64,000 nucleotides of DNA from Planctomycetota bacterium (GTDB lineage: Bacteria > Planctomycetota > SZUA-567 > H5-PLA8). Location: the NCBI GenBank assembly GCA_015075375.1, contig JABTUM010000005.1, forward strand, positions 116,069-180,068, given 5' to 3'. Of this stretch, positions 9,065 through 18,999 are shown in pieces. The notes under the pieces were generated by a model. That model had not been told where the DNA came from, did no database searches, and was given only the letters and a program-made list of their open reading frames with translations. Every line of letters begins with the position of its first letter. The first letter of the stretch is position 1. The position numbers and the translations under genes were made by a program.

Positions 9065-12000
9065 TTAGTGCCTCAAAAAGTCCGACATGGAATCGAGATA
9101 CTCGTACGTCGGAGCGGCGTAGTGCTTCAGGCTGCGCACCTTCCGCGCTTTCTCCAGTTCTTCGCGCAGGAAGCGCCGATGCGGATCGCCGCTCGCCGAA
9201 TCGCCGCCGCCGCCCGTGCGCTGCCCGCCTGCCCCGGACAATCCGGAACGCAGCAATCCCACCCACAAGCCGGCCCACGCTTGCGCACCGGCAGGATCGG
9301 AGTCAGGCGAGCGGCTCGCAAGCCGCGATGCGCCCAGCGCAACCGAGCGCTTGGCCAGCGCTTCTAACGCCACGAGCCGGGACCGCGCCCGTTCGGCCTG
9401 TTTGCGCCATTCCGGTTTCCCCAGTCCTTCCGGCCCGCCTGAGAGACCTTGCCCTTCGTCCGCGGATGTATTCATCTCGCGCAGGCTCGCCTCCAAAGCC
9501 GCCGCATCCTTCAGCAGCGCGGCCAAATCGTATTTGCGACGGCTGAGCGCCTCGGGCTCGGCCGCCTGTACCGTCGCGGGCATGCGTTCGATCGCCACCG
9601 CCAGCGCTTCGATCCTGGCCGCCGGCGCCGCCAGCGCTTCCAGCGAGTTCACCAGCGCTCCCGCGCGGCGCAACACCGAGCCGGCTTCGGCCGCCTGCGA
9701 ACAGGCGGCGGCATAGGCCGCCCCTTCCGGCGCAGCTCCGGCCAACGCCTCGCTCGCCGCTTGCAACGCCCGGGTAAGCTCCTGAGCGGAGCCCAGCGCG
9801 GAAGCGAGACAGACGCGCGCGGCGTCGGGATGCTCTCGCAAAAAGGTTGCTGCACGCTCGCCGGCCTGTGCGGCATCCGACCATCCGCGCGCGGCATCCA
9901 GATAGGCACGCGAGGTTTCGCGCCCCGCCAAGCCCGCGTATTTCTCGCGGTACGACGCGCCGTCCAGTTCACCGGCCTCGAGCGCCGCCTGCCACTTATC
10001 AAGAAAGGCGATCCAGGCGCTCTGAATCTCCTGCGCCTGCTGGTACAGGGCGGTCATCCCGCTCAGTTCGCGCGCACCCAGCGTACCGGCGGGCAACTCG
10101 CGCAGACCCGCCGTCACTCGATGCATGCGCGATTCCATCCGCTCATGCATTTCCAGCAACCCCAGCGCGGTCAACTCTTCTTCCGACTTCCACGCCCCCA
10201 ACCCAATCCCGGCTTGCACATACCTTTGAGCGGCACGCAGGCGGCCGCGTTCGCGGTCCACGGCGGCGAACCATGCTTGAAATCGTTCCATCCACGCCCC
10301 GGACTCGCGATCTTTGCCCTCAGCTTTCAGCGCTTCGAGCCAGGCTTTCATTTCCGTAATCGTGGTCTGCGATTGCTTGCGGGAATCCCGCAGCGCCAGG
10401 ATCGGCGACGGAAGCTCCGCCCGCGCGCGTTGAGCAGCCTGTTTCGCGGCGGCAAGCCCTTCGCGCAAAGCGCCCGTGCTGTCCGGAAGCTCCAACGGTT
10501 GGCGGCCCAGTGCCGCCCATGCGGCCTTTTCCGCGGCTGCATCGCATAGCCCCAGACTGACGACGCGCTCCAGGCGCAGGAGATCCAGTTCGAAGGAACG
10601 TTCGTCGGCGGCCAGGCGGCGATTCGATAGCGCGCTCTCGATCGCGGCTTCGAACGAGAGCCATACGCCGCCGCGACGTTCTTGCGCCAGCCGGCGCCCC
10701 ATCTCGGACTCGGATGCGTACGTGGCCTCGAATTCCCCCGCTTCCTGCTTGGCCGCCCGCAGGAGAGATCCTTCCGCGCGCACCCATTCTCCCAGCCCGG
10801 CGAACGGCATGCGGTCGAACAGCCGCGCGCGCGCCGACAGCCACGCCATCGCCTCGCCGTGCCGTATATCGGCCGGGTCGTCGGCGGCCTTCGCCACGGC
10901 TTCGGCGACGGCAAGCATCTGACCATCGCATGCTTCGCGCGTTTCCGCCCATACCGTATGGCTGGGGCCCAACACGGGCTGCAATCGAGCGCAAATCTGC
11001 TCGATGGATTGCACCACTTGGGCCGCGCTCTGCTTTCTCCGCGCCGCCGAGCCTGTGCTCATGAAACGCGCCGCGATATTCAACTCACCCAAGCTGTCGA
11101 GCAAACCCGCGGCATCGAAGCCTTCGATCTGGGCAGCCAAAGTTTGAACTTCCGCGCCGATATCGCCCAGCGCTTTAGCGTAAAGCCCGGCATGCCGTTT
11201 GAGCGCTTCTTTGCGTTCGGCCGGAAGACTGCTTTGCGCATCTTGCTCGGCCATTTTGGCGGCCAGATTGCGCGCTTCGGTGCGCATGCCCCAAAGTCGC
11301 AGGAACAAATTTCGCGCCGAACGGTAACGCAGCAGCCCCGGAATGGTTCGCGCCGCCAGTGCCCGCAACTCCGGCCGATCGCCCTCGGCGCCGGCATACC
11401 AAGCCAGCAGGAGATACAGCCGTGCCAAGTCTTCCTTCGCGAGATGCGATTCGGTCAGGTGGTGCTCGACCTCCATCTGATCCAGCAGCGCACGAAGATC
11501 GGAAACGCCGCTCCATGCGAGCCCTTCGGCGGCCGCCCGTTGCGCCACAAGGGCCGCGGCATCTTTCGAGAGCGCAAACCGATCTTCGCCTTTCTCGCCT
11601 TCGGCCGCAGGCGTCGCCGCTACAGCGTGCAACGTTTCGGCGAGAACTTTCAGCGCCAACAATCGCTGTCGTTCATCCTCCCCGCGCGTAAACGGCACTA
11701 CTTTGATGAGAAACTCGCGCGACTCGCCGTCCGAGCCGGCCGAATCGCGGGCCCGGATTCGGACCGCCACCACGTCTCCTGGAATCGCGCCGGTCTGACC
11801 CAAATCCAGATGCGCGGAGAGCGCGGCGTTCTTCGCGCCCGGCGGATCGAGCGGCAGCGGAATCTCGCGCGGAACCTCGTCCGCAGCCGCACCCGGATTC
11901 ACGACGTAGCGCAGCGCCGCTTCGCGCAGCCCCAAGTCGTCGGTCAACGCCGCGCGCAGCGGCACCCACTCCGCCGCCACGGCTTCCACTTCGCCCGCCG

Positions 12001-13273
12001 GATACTCCAGGTTCACACTTGGCGGCTGATCTTCGGCCATCTCGATAACCACTCGAGCGCGATCCACGTTGGCGAAGCCGCGCGCGTTCACACCGCGGAC
12101 TTCCAGCGCCACTTTCTTGGTCAGCGTAAAAGTGTGCGTCCCCGTTCGCACGGATTCATCCCATTCGGGCTGTGTGGGTTCAGGCTGGCCTTCGATCAGC
12201 AGCAGCCGCTGCGTCACCGGTTGGTCGATCGAAAAGCGCAGGGTCACCTTGGTGCCCGCCAGGAATCGCATGGGCCGGCGCGCATCGTCAACCGGGACCG
12301 GCGGCAGTCCCGTGTATGCGGGCGGTTCGGCTACTAAACTAAGGGTCTCGATCCGCGGCTGCGCCACCACCTCCACGCGCTCCAGACTCGTCTCCGCGTC
12401 ACCGTAGCGAATGCGGTAGGCAAACCCTTCTTGCAGTTCGGAACGCTGAAACAGGAAAAGCTGCCGCTGCACGCGCGTCAATTCATGCCGCTCGGCGGCA
12501 TCGAAATCGGAAGCTTCCGACGCGTACCCCAAGAGCCCAATTTCGCAGCGTTCAGGACGCCTGCCCAACTGTTGCAACAGCCACGCCAGCGGCCTGGGGA
12601 GCGCGCCGGATATTTCCACCTGCGCGACCCACTCCCCGCCCTTGCCCACCGGTTCAGCGCTGGGCACGATCTTGAGTTTCACGAAGCTCGGCTTCGGAAG
12701 GTTGCGCTCAGGAAAGAGGAATCGCTCGGCCATCAGCGGAAATTCGTAGCCGGGCGCGAGGCATAATCCGCCTAGCCCTGCCAGGACCAGGAAAGCCGCG
12801 AGCGCCCAGCGCGTAAGTGCGCGGTCGCGCACCAGCGATCCGGCGCGGACACCTTGCCCGGCCTCCACCGCGGAGCGTTCCAGATCCGCGCGCATCTCTT
12901 GCGCGGCGGCGTTCGCTTCGAGCGGCGGATCCAGGTCGGCAAGCGTGACGAAGCGTTCTTGCACGCTTTCCGGCAGCTTGCTTTCCAGTTCGTAGGCCGT
13001 CGCGCGCGGATCGAAGCGCCGCAAGAGCGCGCGCACTGCGCCCGCGAGAAACACCAGCGCCGCCAAGACCAGTCCGGCGCGCTGCAGGAGCACCCGTTCG
13101 CCCAAGTCGAGGAACAGGAAACGATCGCCGTGCGAGGCCAGCAACGCCCAGAGCGCAAAGACCACGAACGCCGCACATCCCGCGCGCAGCAGCGCGTACA
13201 TCCGCTTGCGCCGGTCGAACGCGCGCAGGCGATCGGCCACCACCGCAGGAATCTGATCCAGTCGACGCGCCAT
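9065..13273 (-). CDS. Large membrane-anchored protein of the MoxR/VWA operon, function unknown
   Basis: 1402 residues. Three predicted membrane segments lie in the N-terminal 180 residues (about 28-48, 65-85 and 152-172). An extracytoplasmic Ig-like portion follows (KIVPSAEPVGKGGEW, EPPAYTGLPP, VTLRFSIDQPV, EDQPPSVNLEYP), then about 850 residues of Ala/Glu/Leu-rich, mostly helical sequence that looks like extended coiled coil, and a Gly-rich stretch near the end (GLSGAGGQRTGGGGDS). No catalytic motif was recognised. Its stop lies 4 bp before the next gene's ATG and its start 3 bp after the previous gene's stop, which fixes it in the operon. Comparable very long DUF4175-like proteins occur beside MoxR/DUF58/VWA genes in PVC bacteria. 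Confidence 0.75.
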   Translation of the reverse strand: MARRLDQIPAVVADRLRAFDRRKRMYALLRAGCAAFVVFALWALLASHGDRFLFLDLGERVLLQRAGLVLAALVFLAGAVRALLRRFDPRATAYELESKLPESVQERFVTLADLDPPLEANAAAQEMRADLERSAVEAGQGVRAGSLVRDRALTRWALAAFLVLAGLGGLCLAPGYEFPLMAERFLFPERNLPKPSFVKLKIVPSAEPVGKGGEWVAQVEISGALPRPLAWLLQQLGRRPERCEIGLLGYASEASDFDAAERHELTRVQRQLFLFQRSELQEGFAYRIRYGDAETSLERVEVVAQPRIETLSLVAEPPAYTGLPPVPVDDARRPMRFLAGTKVTLRFSIDQPVTQRLLLIEGQPEPTQPEWDESVRTGTHTFTLTKKVALEVRGVNARGFANVDRARVVIEMAEDQPPSVNLEYPAGEVEAVAAEWVPLRAALTDDLGLREAALRYVVNPGAAADEVPREIPLPLDPPGAKNAALSAHLDLGQTGAIPGDVVAVRIRARDSAGSDGESREFLIKVVPFTRGEDERQRLLALKVLAETLHAVAATPAAEGEKGEDRFALSKDAAALVAQRAAAEGLAWSGVSDLRALLDQMEVEHHLTESHLAKEDLARLYLLLAWYAGAEGDRPELRALAARTIPGLLRYRSARNLFLRLWGMRTEARNLAAKMAEQDAQSSLPAERKEALKRHAGLYAKALGDIGAEVQTLAAQIEGFDAAGLLDSLGELNIAARFMSTGSAARRKQSAAQVVQSIEQICARLQPVLGPSHTVWAETREACDGQMLAVAEAVAKAADDPADIRHGEAMAWLSARARLFDRMPFAGLGEWVRAEGSLLRAAKQEAGEFEATYASESEMGRRLAQERRGGVWLSFEAAIESALSNRRLAADERSFELDLLRLERVVSLGLCDAAAEKAAWAALGRQPLELPDSTGALREGLAAAKQAAQRARAELPSPILALRDSRKQSQTTITEMKAWLEALKAEGKDRESGAWMERFQAWFAAVDRERGRLRAAQRYVQAGIGLGAWKSEEELTALGLLEMHERMESRMHRVTAGLRELPAGTLGARELSGMTALYQQAQEIQSAWIAFLDKWQAALEAGELDGASYREKYAGLAGRETSRAYLDAARGWSDAAQAGERAATFLREHPDAARVCLASALGSAQELTRALQAASEALAGAAPEGAAYAAACSQAAEAGSVLRRAGALVNSLEALAAPAARIEALAVAIERMPATVQAAEPEALSRRKYDLAALLKDAAALEASLREMNTSADEGQGLSGGPEGLGKPEWRKQAERARSRLVALEALAKRSVALGASRLASRSPDSDPAGAQAWAGLWVGLLRSGLSGAGGQRTGGGGDSASGDPHRRFLREELEKARKVRSLKHYAAPTYEYLDSMSDFLRH

Positions 13274-13276
13274 GCG

Positions 13277-15925
13277 TTACACCAGCCCCACCCACTTGCG
13301 CCACGTCCACTCCAAACCCAACACCAGCACCAGCACGGCCAGCACCCACGCCGAATCCCACAGCCGCCACGTCTGCTCCAACCGCTCTACGCGCTCTTTT
13401 GCCTTGATGCGCGGAAGGATGCGGTCCAGATCAGACGCCTCCGCGTAAACGCCTCCAGTGGCCGCAGTCAGGCGCTTCAAAAAAGCATCGTCGCGGGCAA
13501 GCCACTTCATTTCGGGATCGTCGGCCAGCACCAACACCGGCCCGCATTCGGTCTCCGGCCGATCCTTGAGCCGTACGCTCAGGTCTTCGGCGGGCAGGCG
13601 ATCAAACACCGCCCGTGCGATCGAAGCGCCCGGCCGTGGCGGCACGCACGTCTGCTCCGCGACGATTCCCGCCGCGTTGCGCACTTCCACCGTGCCGCCG
13701 GCGCCGCGCACCCAGACTTGCAGGCTTTGCCCTTCCCGCAGCACGCGCCGGTCACAGGCGAGCTCCGCGAACCGTCCGGCTTCCGGCGGCTTCTCGGGCG
13801 CGTTCTGCACGGCCCACGTAACAAGGTTCACCACCAATTCGCCGTGCGCATCCAGGCACGACTCGTTGAGCGCCTTCCACAATGCGTCGGAAGACAGCAG
13901 TGCGGTTCGTCCATGCCCGCTGTCCCGGCACGCAAGCACCGGAGCGCCGTCCGCGGAATGGGCCAGGAGCACCTGCGTATCGGACCGCGCATCTTCCCGC
14001 GCCGCTTCCGCCTCTTCGGAAAGGTGAGGCGCCAGCACCGCCGTAAGCGGATGATGCCGGCCGCTGGGCGTGAGCCGGAGACTTTCGAGCCGATCGGCTT
14101 GCGCGGGCGGTGGATAGGGAGCGTCTGTGCGTAGCGGCCACAGTTCGCCGCAAACCGAAGCGGGCGGCGGCGTATCCGGCGCAAGGAATAGCAGCGTCTT
14201 GCCGCGTTCAGCGACCCAGCTTCGAAGCGCGCGCCAATCCGCTTCGGTCAGGAAGCCCTCGGGCGGCCGGCCCAATACGATCAGGTCGTACATGGCGAAC
14301 GCTTCTGCGTTCTCGGGCCACGCTCCGCGCCGCGAGCCGCGCACGACTTCGCCGTTCGGCTGAGTGGACGCGACGATTGGGTTGAGTTCGATGTAGTCGA
14401 GCCGCCGTAGCGTATGAATAAAGAAGCGCGTCTCCCAGCGCGGCTTGGCGTCGAACACCAGGACGCGCACGCGGTCGCTCCGCGCCTGAATGGCCGTTTC
14501 GGCCAGATTGTTAAGAGCAGGGAAAATCTCTTCGGGCCGCGATGCGGCTTTCACGCGCAGCCGTTGCAGTCCAGGGGCTTCGGGCGCGAAGCGCAGTTCC
14601 AGCACCTCGATCGCCCGGCGGCCCAGTTCAGGATGCACCGCGGTCGCCGGCCGGCCGTCGCGCTCCAGCGTTACTTCGGTGACCTCAGGTTTTGCGCACG
14701 CGGTCTTTAGGACGGCCGAGACGCGCGCCTCCGCGCCGGTGACCGCGAACGGAGGCGCGGCGAGTTTCAAAACCGCTGTGTCGCGGGGCTCCCCTTCGGC
14801 ACCCAAGCCGGCGGCGAAGACCGGAATCTGGCGTTCCGCCAGACTGCGTGCCAGCGGCAGTGGATCGGTCTGCGAGGTGTCGCGCCCGTCGCTGCACAGG
14901 ACCACCGCCGCGAGCGGAAAGTCGTGCTCTTCATCCGCCAGCGCACGCACCCGCGCCAACACGTCCGTGCCGCCGCTCGCCGGCTGCAAGGCCTCCCGCA
15001 CGTCCGCCAGGCCCACGCGCTCGCCGCTTGAAAGCGCCACCGCCTCCACATTCAGGCCCGGCGCCAGCTTCTCCCAGCGTCCGTCCAGGCGCGCGAGCAC
15101 GCGTCCCAAGCGGTCCAGCCGAGTCCGAGCGCGTTCGGCTTCAACCATCGAAGCACACTCGGCGTCGCCGGCTTCGAGCAGGACCCGGTCCAGTTCCGCG
15201 CTTAGGCCGCGGCATTCGTCCGACCACGCGGCCCAGTCCTTAAGCAGCGCCGCGCCGGATTTGTCCGCCGCCGCGGCATCCAAAGCCAGCACCACATTCA
15301 AGGCTTCGGGCGCATGCGCCAGGCGCTCGGCCAAAACCTGGGCCGCGGTCTGCGGTCCGCGCTCCAAGCTCGCCGCGCCGCGTTCGAGCGCATCGCGCGC
15401 TTCGTTCAACGCGCCGGTGACGCGCTCTTGGCCGGCGGAGGCCGCTTCCCAATAGGCGTCGGCGCGGCGATCCAATTCGCGCACATCGTTTTGCAAGCGC
15501 TGCAACTCGCCGCTCGCGTCGAGCAACCGTTCGGAGGCGGCATGAAACCGCTCGGACGGGCGTTCCGCCTGGGAGGCCTGCGTTCCGAATTTGCGCGCCG
15601 CATGCAGCGCATCGGCCGCGCTCAGTTCCGTATCCCGCGCGGTCATGCTGCGTGAATCGTCGAGCAGCAGCACGACGCGTCCTGGATAGCGCAGCGTCTG
15701 CCGGTGAATCACGCTGGGACGGAAAAGCAGTACGGCGCAGGTCACCAGCACCGCGAGCCGAACGGCGGCCAGCGCCGCGGCTTGCGCGCGCGGAACGCTT
15801 TTCCAGGCGCCTCGGTACCAGTAAGCGCCCAAAGCCAGCGCGGCAGGGACGATCAGCAACAGCCACGCCGCCGACCAAGGCGCGGCGAACTGAACGACCC
15901 ACTCCGCGGTGCGTAACGGCGTCAT
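13277..15925 (-). CDS. VWA / glutamine-amidotransferase-like membrane protein
   Basis: 882 residues from the ATG at 15925 (MTPLRTAEWVV), chosen because it lies 4 bp after the previous gene's stop; the open frame further upstream would overlap that gene. Two N-terminal membrane segments (about 14-34 and 46-66) precede a VWA-like domain with a MIDAS-type DDSRSM motif, which binds a divalent metal in this fold. A helical insertion and another VWA-like portion (AVVLCSDGRDTS) follow. A region typical of amidotransferase-like (class-I GATase fold) proteins in these operons comes next (VRVLVFDAKPRWETRFFIHTLRRLDYIEL, YDLIVLGRPPEGFLTE). The protein ends with a C-terminal membrane helix (VLAVLVLVLGLEW). 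The exact role is unknown; it likely acts with MoxR in assembling an envelope or metal-centre complex. Confidence 0.8.
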   Translation of the reverse strand: MTPLRTAEWVVQFAAPWSAAWLLLIVPAALALGAYWYRGAWKSVPRAQAAALAAVRLAVLVTCAVLLFRPSVIHRQTLRYPGRVVLLLDDSRSMTARDTELSAADALHAARKFGTQASQAERPSERFHAASERLLDASGELQRLQNDVRELDRRADAYWEAASAGQERVTGALNEARDALERGAASLERGPQTAAQVLAERLAHAPEALNVVLALDAAAADKSGAALLKDWAAWSDECRGLSAELDRVLLEAGDAECASMVEAERARTRLDRLGRVLARLDGRWEKLAPGLNVEAVALSSGERVGLADVREALQPASGGTDVLARVRALADEEHDFPLAAVVLCSDGRDTSQTDPLPLARSLAERQIPVFAAGLGAEGEPRDTAVLKLAAPPFAVTGAEARVSAVLKTACAKPEVTEVTLERDGRPATAVHPELGRRAIEVLELRFAPEAPGLQRLRVKAASRPEEIFPALNNLAETAIQARSDRVRVLVFDAKPRWETRFFIHTLRRLDYIELNPIVASTQPNGEVVRGSRRGAWPENAEAFAMYDLIVLGRPPEGFLTEADWRALRSWVAERGKTLLFLAPDTPPPASVCGELWPLRTDAPYPPPAQADRLESLRLTPSGRHHPLTAVLAPHLSEEAEAAREDARSDTQVLLAHSADGAPVLACRDSGHGRTALLSSDALWKALNESCLDAHGELVVNLVTWAVQNAPEKPPEAGRFAELACDRRVLREGQSLQVWVRGAGGTVEVRNAAGIVAEQTCVPPRPGASIARAVFDRLPAEDLSVRLKDRPETECGPVLVLADDPEMKWLARDDAFLKRLTAATGGVYAEASDLDRILPRIKAKERVERLEQTWRLWDSAWVLAVLVLVLGLEWTWRKWVGLV

Positions 15926-15929
15926 GCGT

Positions 15930-18059
15930 CTACCCCATGCGCCTTTGAAACCAGAGTTCGCCCAGCAAGAACGCGAGGACGCCCCAGATCGCCCAGTGGT
16001 GCCATTCGTCGCCGCTCTGCCGTGCGCGCAGATGATCGAGCAGCGTCCGGGCATCGGGGCATTCGAGCGCGCCGGTTCGTTCCAGGAACGCCGACTTGGT
16101 TGCGGCCTCCAGCGCGCGCAAGTCGCTGTCCATGCGCGGGCCCTGCACGCCCAGCCAGATGCGCTGGGTGGCCGAACCGTTCACCAGAAGCACCGAACCC
16201 AGTCCGGTCCGATCGGGTCCCTCGGGGAGCGTCCAGACTTCTCCCGCCGCGCCGGTCTGCCTCAGCAGCGGGCGCGGGGGCAGCGTGCCGAGCGTCCAGG
16301 TCGCCGCCTGCGCTTCGCCGGCGCGAGTCGGAATGCGGATCGGCGCACCACGTTCCACGGTGCGGGCCAGACCGGCCTCGGAGACGCCCGCCATGAACAA
16401 GCGGTACAGGAAGGGCAGAAAAAACTCGCGCACCGCCAAGTTGTTGTCGCGGCCGTTCAAGCCCGCCGTGAGCAGCAGCACGCTGCCCATTCCGCCGGGC
16501 CCGCGGCACAGCAGCGCATACGGCGTCCCGCCGGCATACCACGCCAGGATCTGCGCTTCCGGCGCCGGAGGAGCGGTTTCGTACCACGCGAAGAAGCGCG
16601 CTTCCTCCACATCGCCGTCTTCGGCCGAAGCGAATGCCATGAACCCTCCGCGCTCCAGCCGAGCCTTGGCGATGCGCTCGAAGCGTTCGCCGGCCAGCGG
16701 TTCGGTGCGCATCTCGCCCAAAGCCGCAGGCAGCAGTCCGGCCGCGCCCAGGTGCGTATTCCACGCCGCGGCGTCCACGCGGTCGTCGGCGGCCAGCACC
16801 AGCGCTCCGCCGCGCGCGACAAATCCGCGCAGCGCTTCGGTGCGCGCCTCGTTCAGCGAATAGCCGCCGTCCAGGATCACGACCTCCGGTGCGCCCGGTC
16901 CGCTCAAATCCGGCTCGCCGTCCGGGGACGTGAACACCAGCGGCGCGGCCTGGAAGATCGCGGCGCCGTCTTCCGTCGTGCGCTGTTGGATCTGCTGCGC
17001 CAGTTCCAGGAAGGCCCAGCACGAATCGAACTTGCCGCGCTTGTCGGCATCGCGCGGCACCTGCACCGTAATGCGCTCGGACACCTCCAGTCCGGCCGAG
17101 AAACGGTTGTCGAAGGCAAGCGCGTCGCCGCTGACGCGCGCCGAGAGCGCGTGCGAACCGGCCTCGTCGAGCAGGACGGGAATCGTCAGTTCTCCCTGTT
17201 GCCCGGGCAGCAGGGAGATCGACTCACGGGAGAGGTGCGTGCCGTCGAGAAGCAGTTCGACCTCGGCGTCCTGCACGGCCTCGGCGCCGAAATTCTTGAC
17301 GCTCACCACTGCCTGTACGGGATGCTTGCGCAGCACGCGCGCGCCGGCCAGCCGAACGCCGGTCACGGCAAGATTGCCGCGGTCTTCGAGCGGCGGGTTG
17401 ATCCAGAAAACATCCGGGCGCGGCTCAGTGGGCCAAGTCCACGCCTCCATGCCTTCCCAAGTGGAGGCCTGATCGTCGGCACACACATACAGTTCGACCT
17501 TCTCATTCGGAAAGCGCGCCGCGATTTCGCCAAGCGCCTGCGCCAGGTTCGCACATGCTTCGTCGGGCTCCAGGCCTTCGAACGCATCGGCCGTTCGGAG
17601 CGGATCGCTGATGCGCGCGCGCTCGACGAGCCAGCGCGGCGTTTCGCCCATCCGGTACAACGACCACTCTTCGCCCCGCCCCCATTGCCCGGACAGTTCG
17701 CGCAACGCGTCGAGCGTGCGGCTCCAGCGCGATGAGCCTTCGGGGCCGGCCAGCATGCTGTACGAAGCGTCCAGCACGACGACCCGCGTGACGCCGGCCC
17801 CGCTCAGCGTCTCCGATGGCGCGGAGGAGGTCGGCCGCGCGAAGGCCAGCACCAGCGCCGCACAGGCCAGCGCGCGCAAGCCCAGCAGGACGATCTGCTC
17901 CCAATACAGATTTTTCTTGTAGCGCGCGAGTGCCCGGACCAGCACGTAGTGAGCGCCCCAGCGCACGCTCAGCGAGCGAAAACGCATCAGGTAGTAGATC
18001 GCGATGGGCAGCAGCGCGACCGGCAACGCCCAAAGCAAAGCGGGGTGGACCCACGTCAT
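15930..18059 (-). CDS. BatA-like protein with N-terminal membrane helices and VWA domain
   Basis: 709 residues. The N-terminus HPALLWALPVALLPIAIYYL...WGAHYVLVRAL...NLYWEQIVLLGLRALACAALVLAFARP is the aerotolerance-regulator (BatA) N-terminal domain with two membrane segments. A VWA domain follows with the DASYSM MIDAS-type motif. The middle has CARDB/Ig-like sequence (LAVTGVRLAGARVLRKHPVQAVVSV) and a GATase-like element (PEVVILDGGYSLNEA). A final membrane helix (HWAIWGVLAFLLGELWF) is preceded by basic residues. It sits between the DUF58 gene (6 bp) and the VWA/GATase gene (4 bp). Confidence 0.85.
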   Translation of the reverse strand: MTWVHPALLWALPVALLPIAIYYLMRFRSLSVRWGAHYVLVRALARYKKNLYWEQIVLLGLRALACAALVLAFARPTSSAPSETLSGAGVTRVVVLDASYSMLAGPEGSSRWSRTLDALRELSGQWGRGEEWSLYRMGETPRWLVERARISDPLRTADAFEGLEPDEACANLAQALGEIAARFPNEKVELYVCADDQASTWEGMEAWTWPTEPRPDVFWINPPLEDRGNLAVTGVRLAGARVLRKHPVQAVVSVKNFGAEAVQDAEVELLLDGTHLSRESISLLPGQQGELTIPVLLDEAGSHALSARVSGDALAFDNRFSAGLEVSERITVQVPRDADKRGKFDSCWAFLELAQQIQQRTTEDGAAIFQAAPLVFTSPDGEPDLSGPGAPEVVILDGGYSLNEARTEALRGFVARGGALVLAADDRVDAAAWNTHLGAAGLLPAALGEMRTEPLAGERFERIAKARLERGGFMAFASAEDGDVEEARFFAWYETAPPAPEAQILAWYAGGTPYALLCRGPGGMGSVLLLTAGLNGRDNNLAVREFFLPFLYRLFMAGVSEAGLARTVERGAPIRIPTRAGEAQAATWTLGTLPPRPLLRQTGAAGEVWTLPEGPDRTGLGSVLLVNGSATQRIWLGVQGPRMDSDLRALEAATKSAFLERTGALECPDARTLLDHLRARQSGDEWHHWAIWGVLAFLLGELWFQRRMG

Positions 18060-18065
18060 GCGCGA

Positions 18066-18983
18066 TCAGACTCCGGCTCGGCCCGCACGAAACGCCAGGT
18101 ACTGCGACAAAACCGTCTCGACCTTCTCGTCCGTCCGGAACGAAGCCAAATGCGCGCCCAACTTGCGCGCCCATGCCTGCCATTCGTCCCGCAGGGCTTG
18201 GAACTCCTCCCGATACAGCTTCTTCAGGAGCACCGCGTCGATCAGGTGGCGCACGGAGGGATCTTCGAGGTCGCCGAAGCGCACCCAGCGCGTGAAGGGA
18301 AAGTCCTCTTCCATCGGATCGCGCACCTGCAGAATCAGGATCTCATGGCCGCGCGCGGCAAGTCGGCCCAGTTCACGCTGCACGCTCTCGGGCGGAAAAA
18401 GCAGATCGGAAACCAGCACCAGCAGTCCGCGCCGCCCGCCGCTTTCCAAGATCGTCTTCAGGCACGCCGACAGACCGTCCGGCGCGGCGGCTTCGCGGCG
18501 GGCGAGTTCGCGCAGGATGCGCACGACCTGGGAATCGGCCGAACTGGGCGGCAGCCAGGCGGCGCCATCGGACGAAGCCAGCGCCAAGCCCACCGAATCC
18601 CGTTGCCGCACGACCAGATACGCCAGCGCCGCCGCGGCGCGCGCGGCGGCGAGGTACTTGCTCGCACCGCCCGAATCCCAAGCCATCGACGCGCTGCGGT
18701 CCACAACCAACCGCACGGCCATCGAGGTGTCTTCGAGGTAGCGCTTCAGGTAATAGCGATCGTGGCGCGCCGAAACCTTCCAGTCGATATGCTTCAGGGG
18801 ATCGCCGGCCTGATACAGCTTGTGGTGATCGAATTCGGTGCTGACCCCCTTGCGCTTGCTGCGATGGAGGCCTTGGAGCATCCCCTCCACGGCCGTGCGC
18901 GCGTGAAGTTCGAGATGCTTCAACGTCTCTTTCGCGGCCGGCGACAGAATCTCGTCCATCCGCGGCGCGGAATGCGTGGCCAT
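18066..18983 (-). CDS. DUF58 domain protein
   Basis: 305 residues from the ATG at 18983 (MATHSAPRMDEILSPAA), which lies 16 bp after the moxR stop; the open frame extends upstream into moxR but the family N-terminus fits this start. Diagnostic DUF58 motifs are LHRSKRKGVSTEFDHHKLYQAGDPLKHIDWKVSAR and KRYLEDTSMAVRLVVDRSASM, the latter a VWA-like DRSASM. DUF58 proteins almost always follow MoxR ATPases and are thought to be their cytoplasmic partners. Confidence 0.92.
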   Translation of the reverse strand: MATHSAPRMDEILSPAAKETLKHLELHARTAVEGMLQGLHRSKRKGVSTEFDHHKLYQAGDPLKHIDWKVSARHDRYYLKRYLEDTSMAVRLVVDRSASMAWDSGGASKYLAAARAAAALAYLVVRQRDSVGLALASSDGAAWLPPSSADSQVVRILRELARREAAAPDGLSACLKTILESGGRRGLLVLVSDLLFPPESVQRELGRLAARGHEILILQVRDPMEEDFPFTRWVRFGDLEDPSVRHLIDAVLLKKLYREEFQALRDEWQAWARKLGAHLASFRTDEKVETVLSQYLAFRAGRAGV

Positions 18984-18999
18984 GTGTGCTGCTCCGGGA

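Noticed and set aside
9303..10549. Several 110-370-codon frames opposite the 1402-residue membrane-protein gene
   Set aside because: All are antisense shadows of a gene held in a tight operon; no ribosome sites or families were seen.
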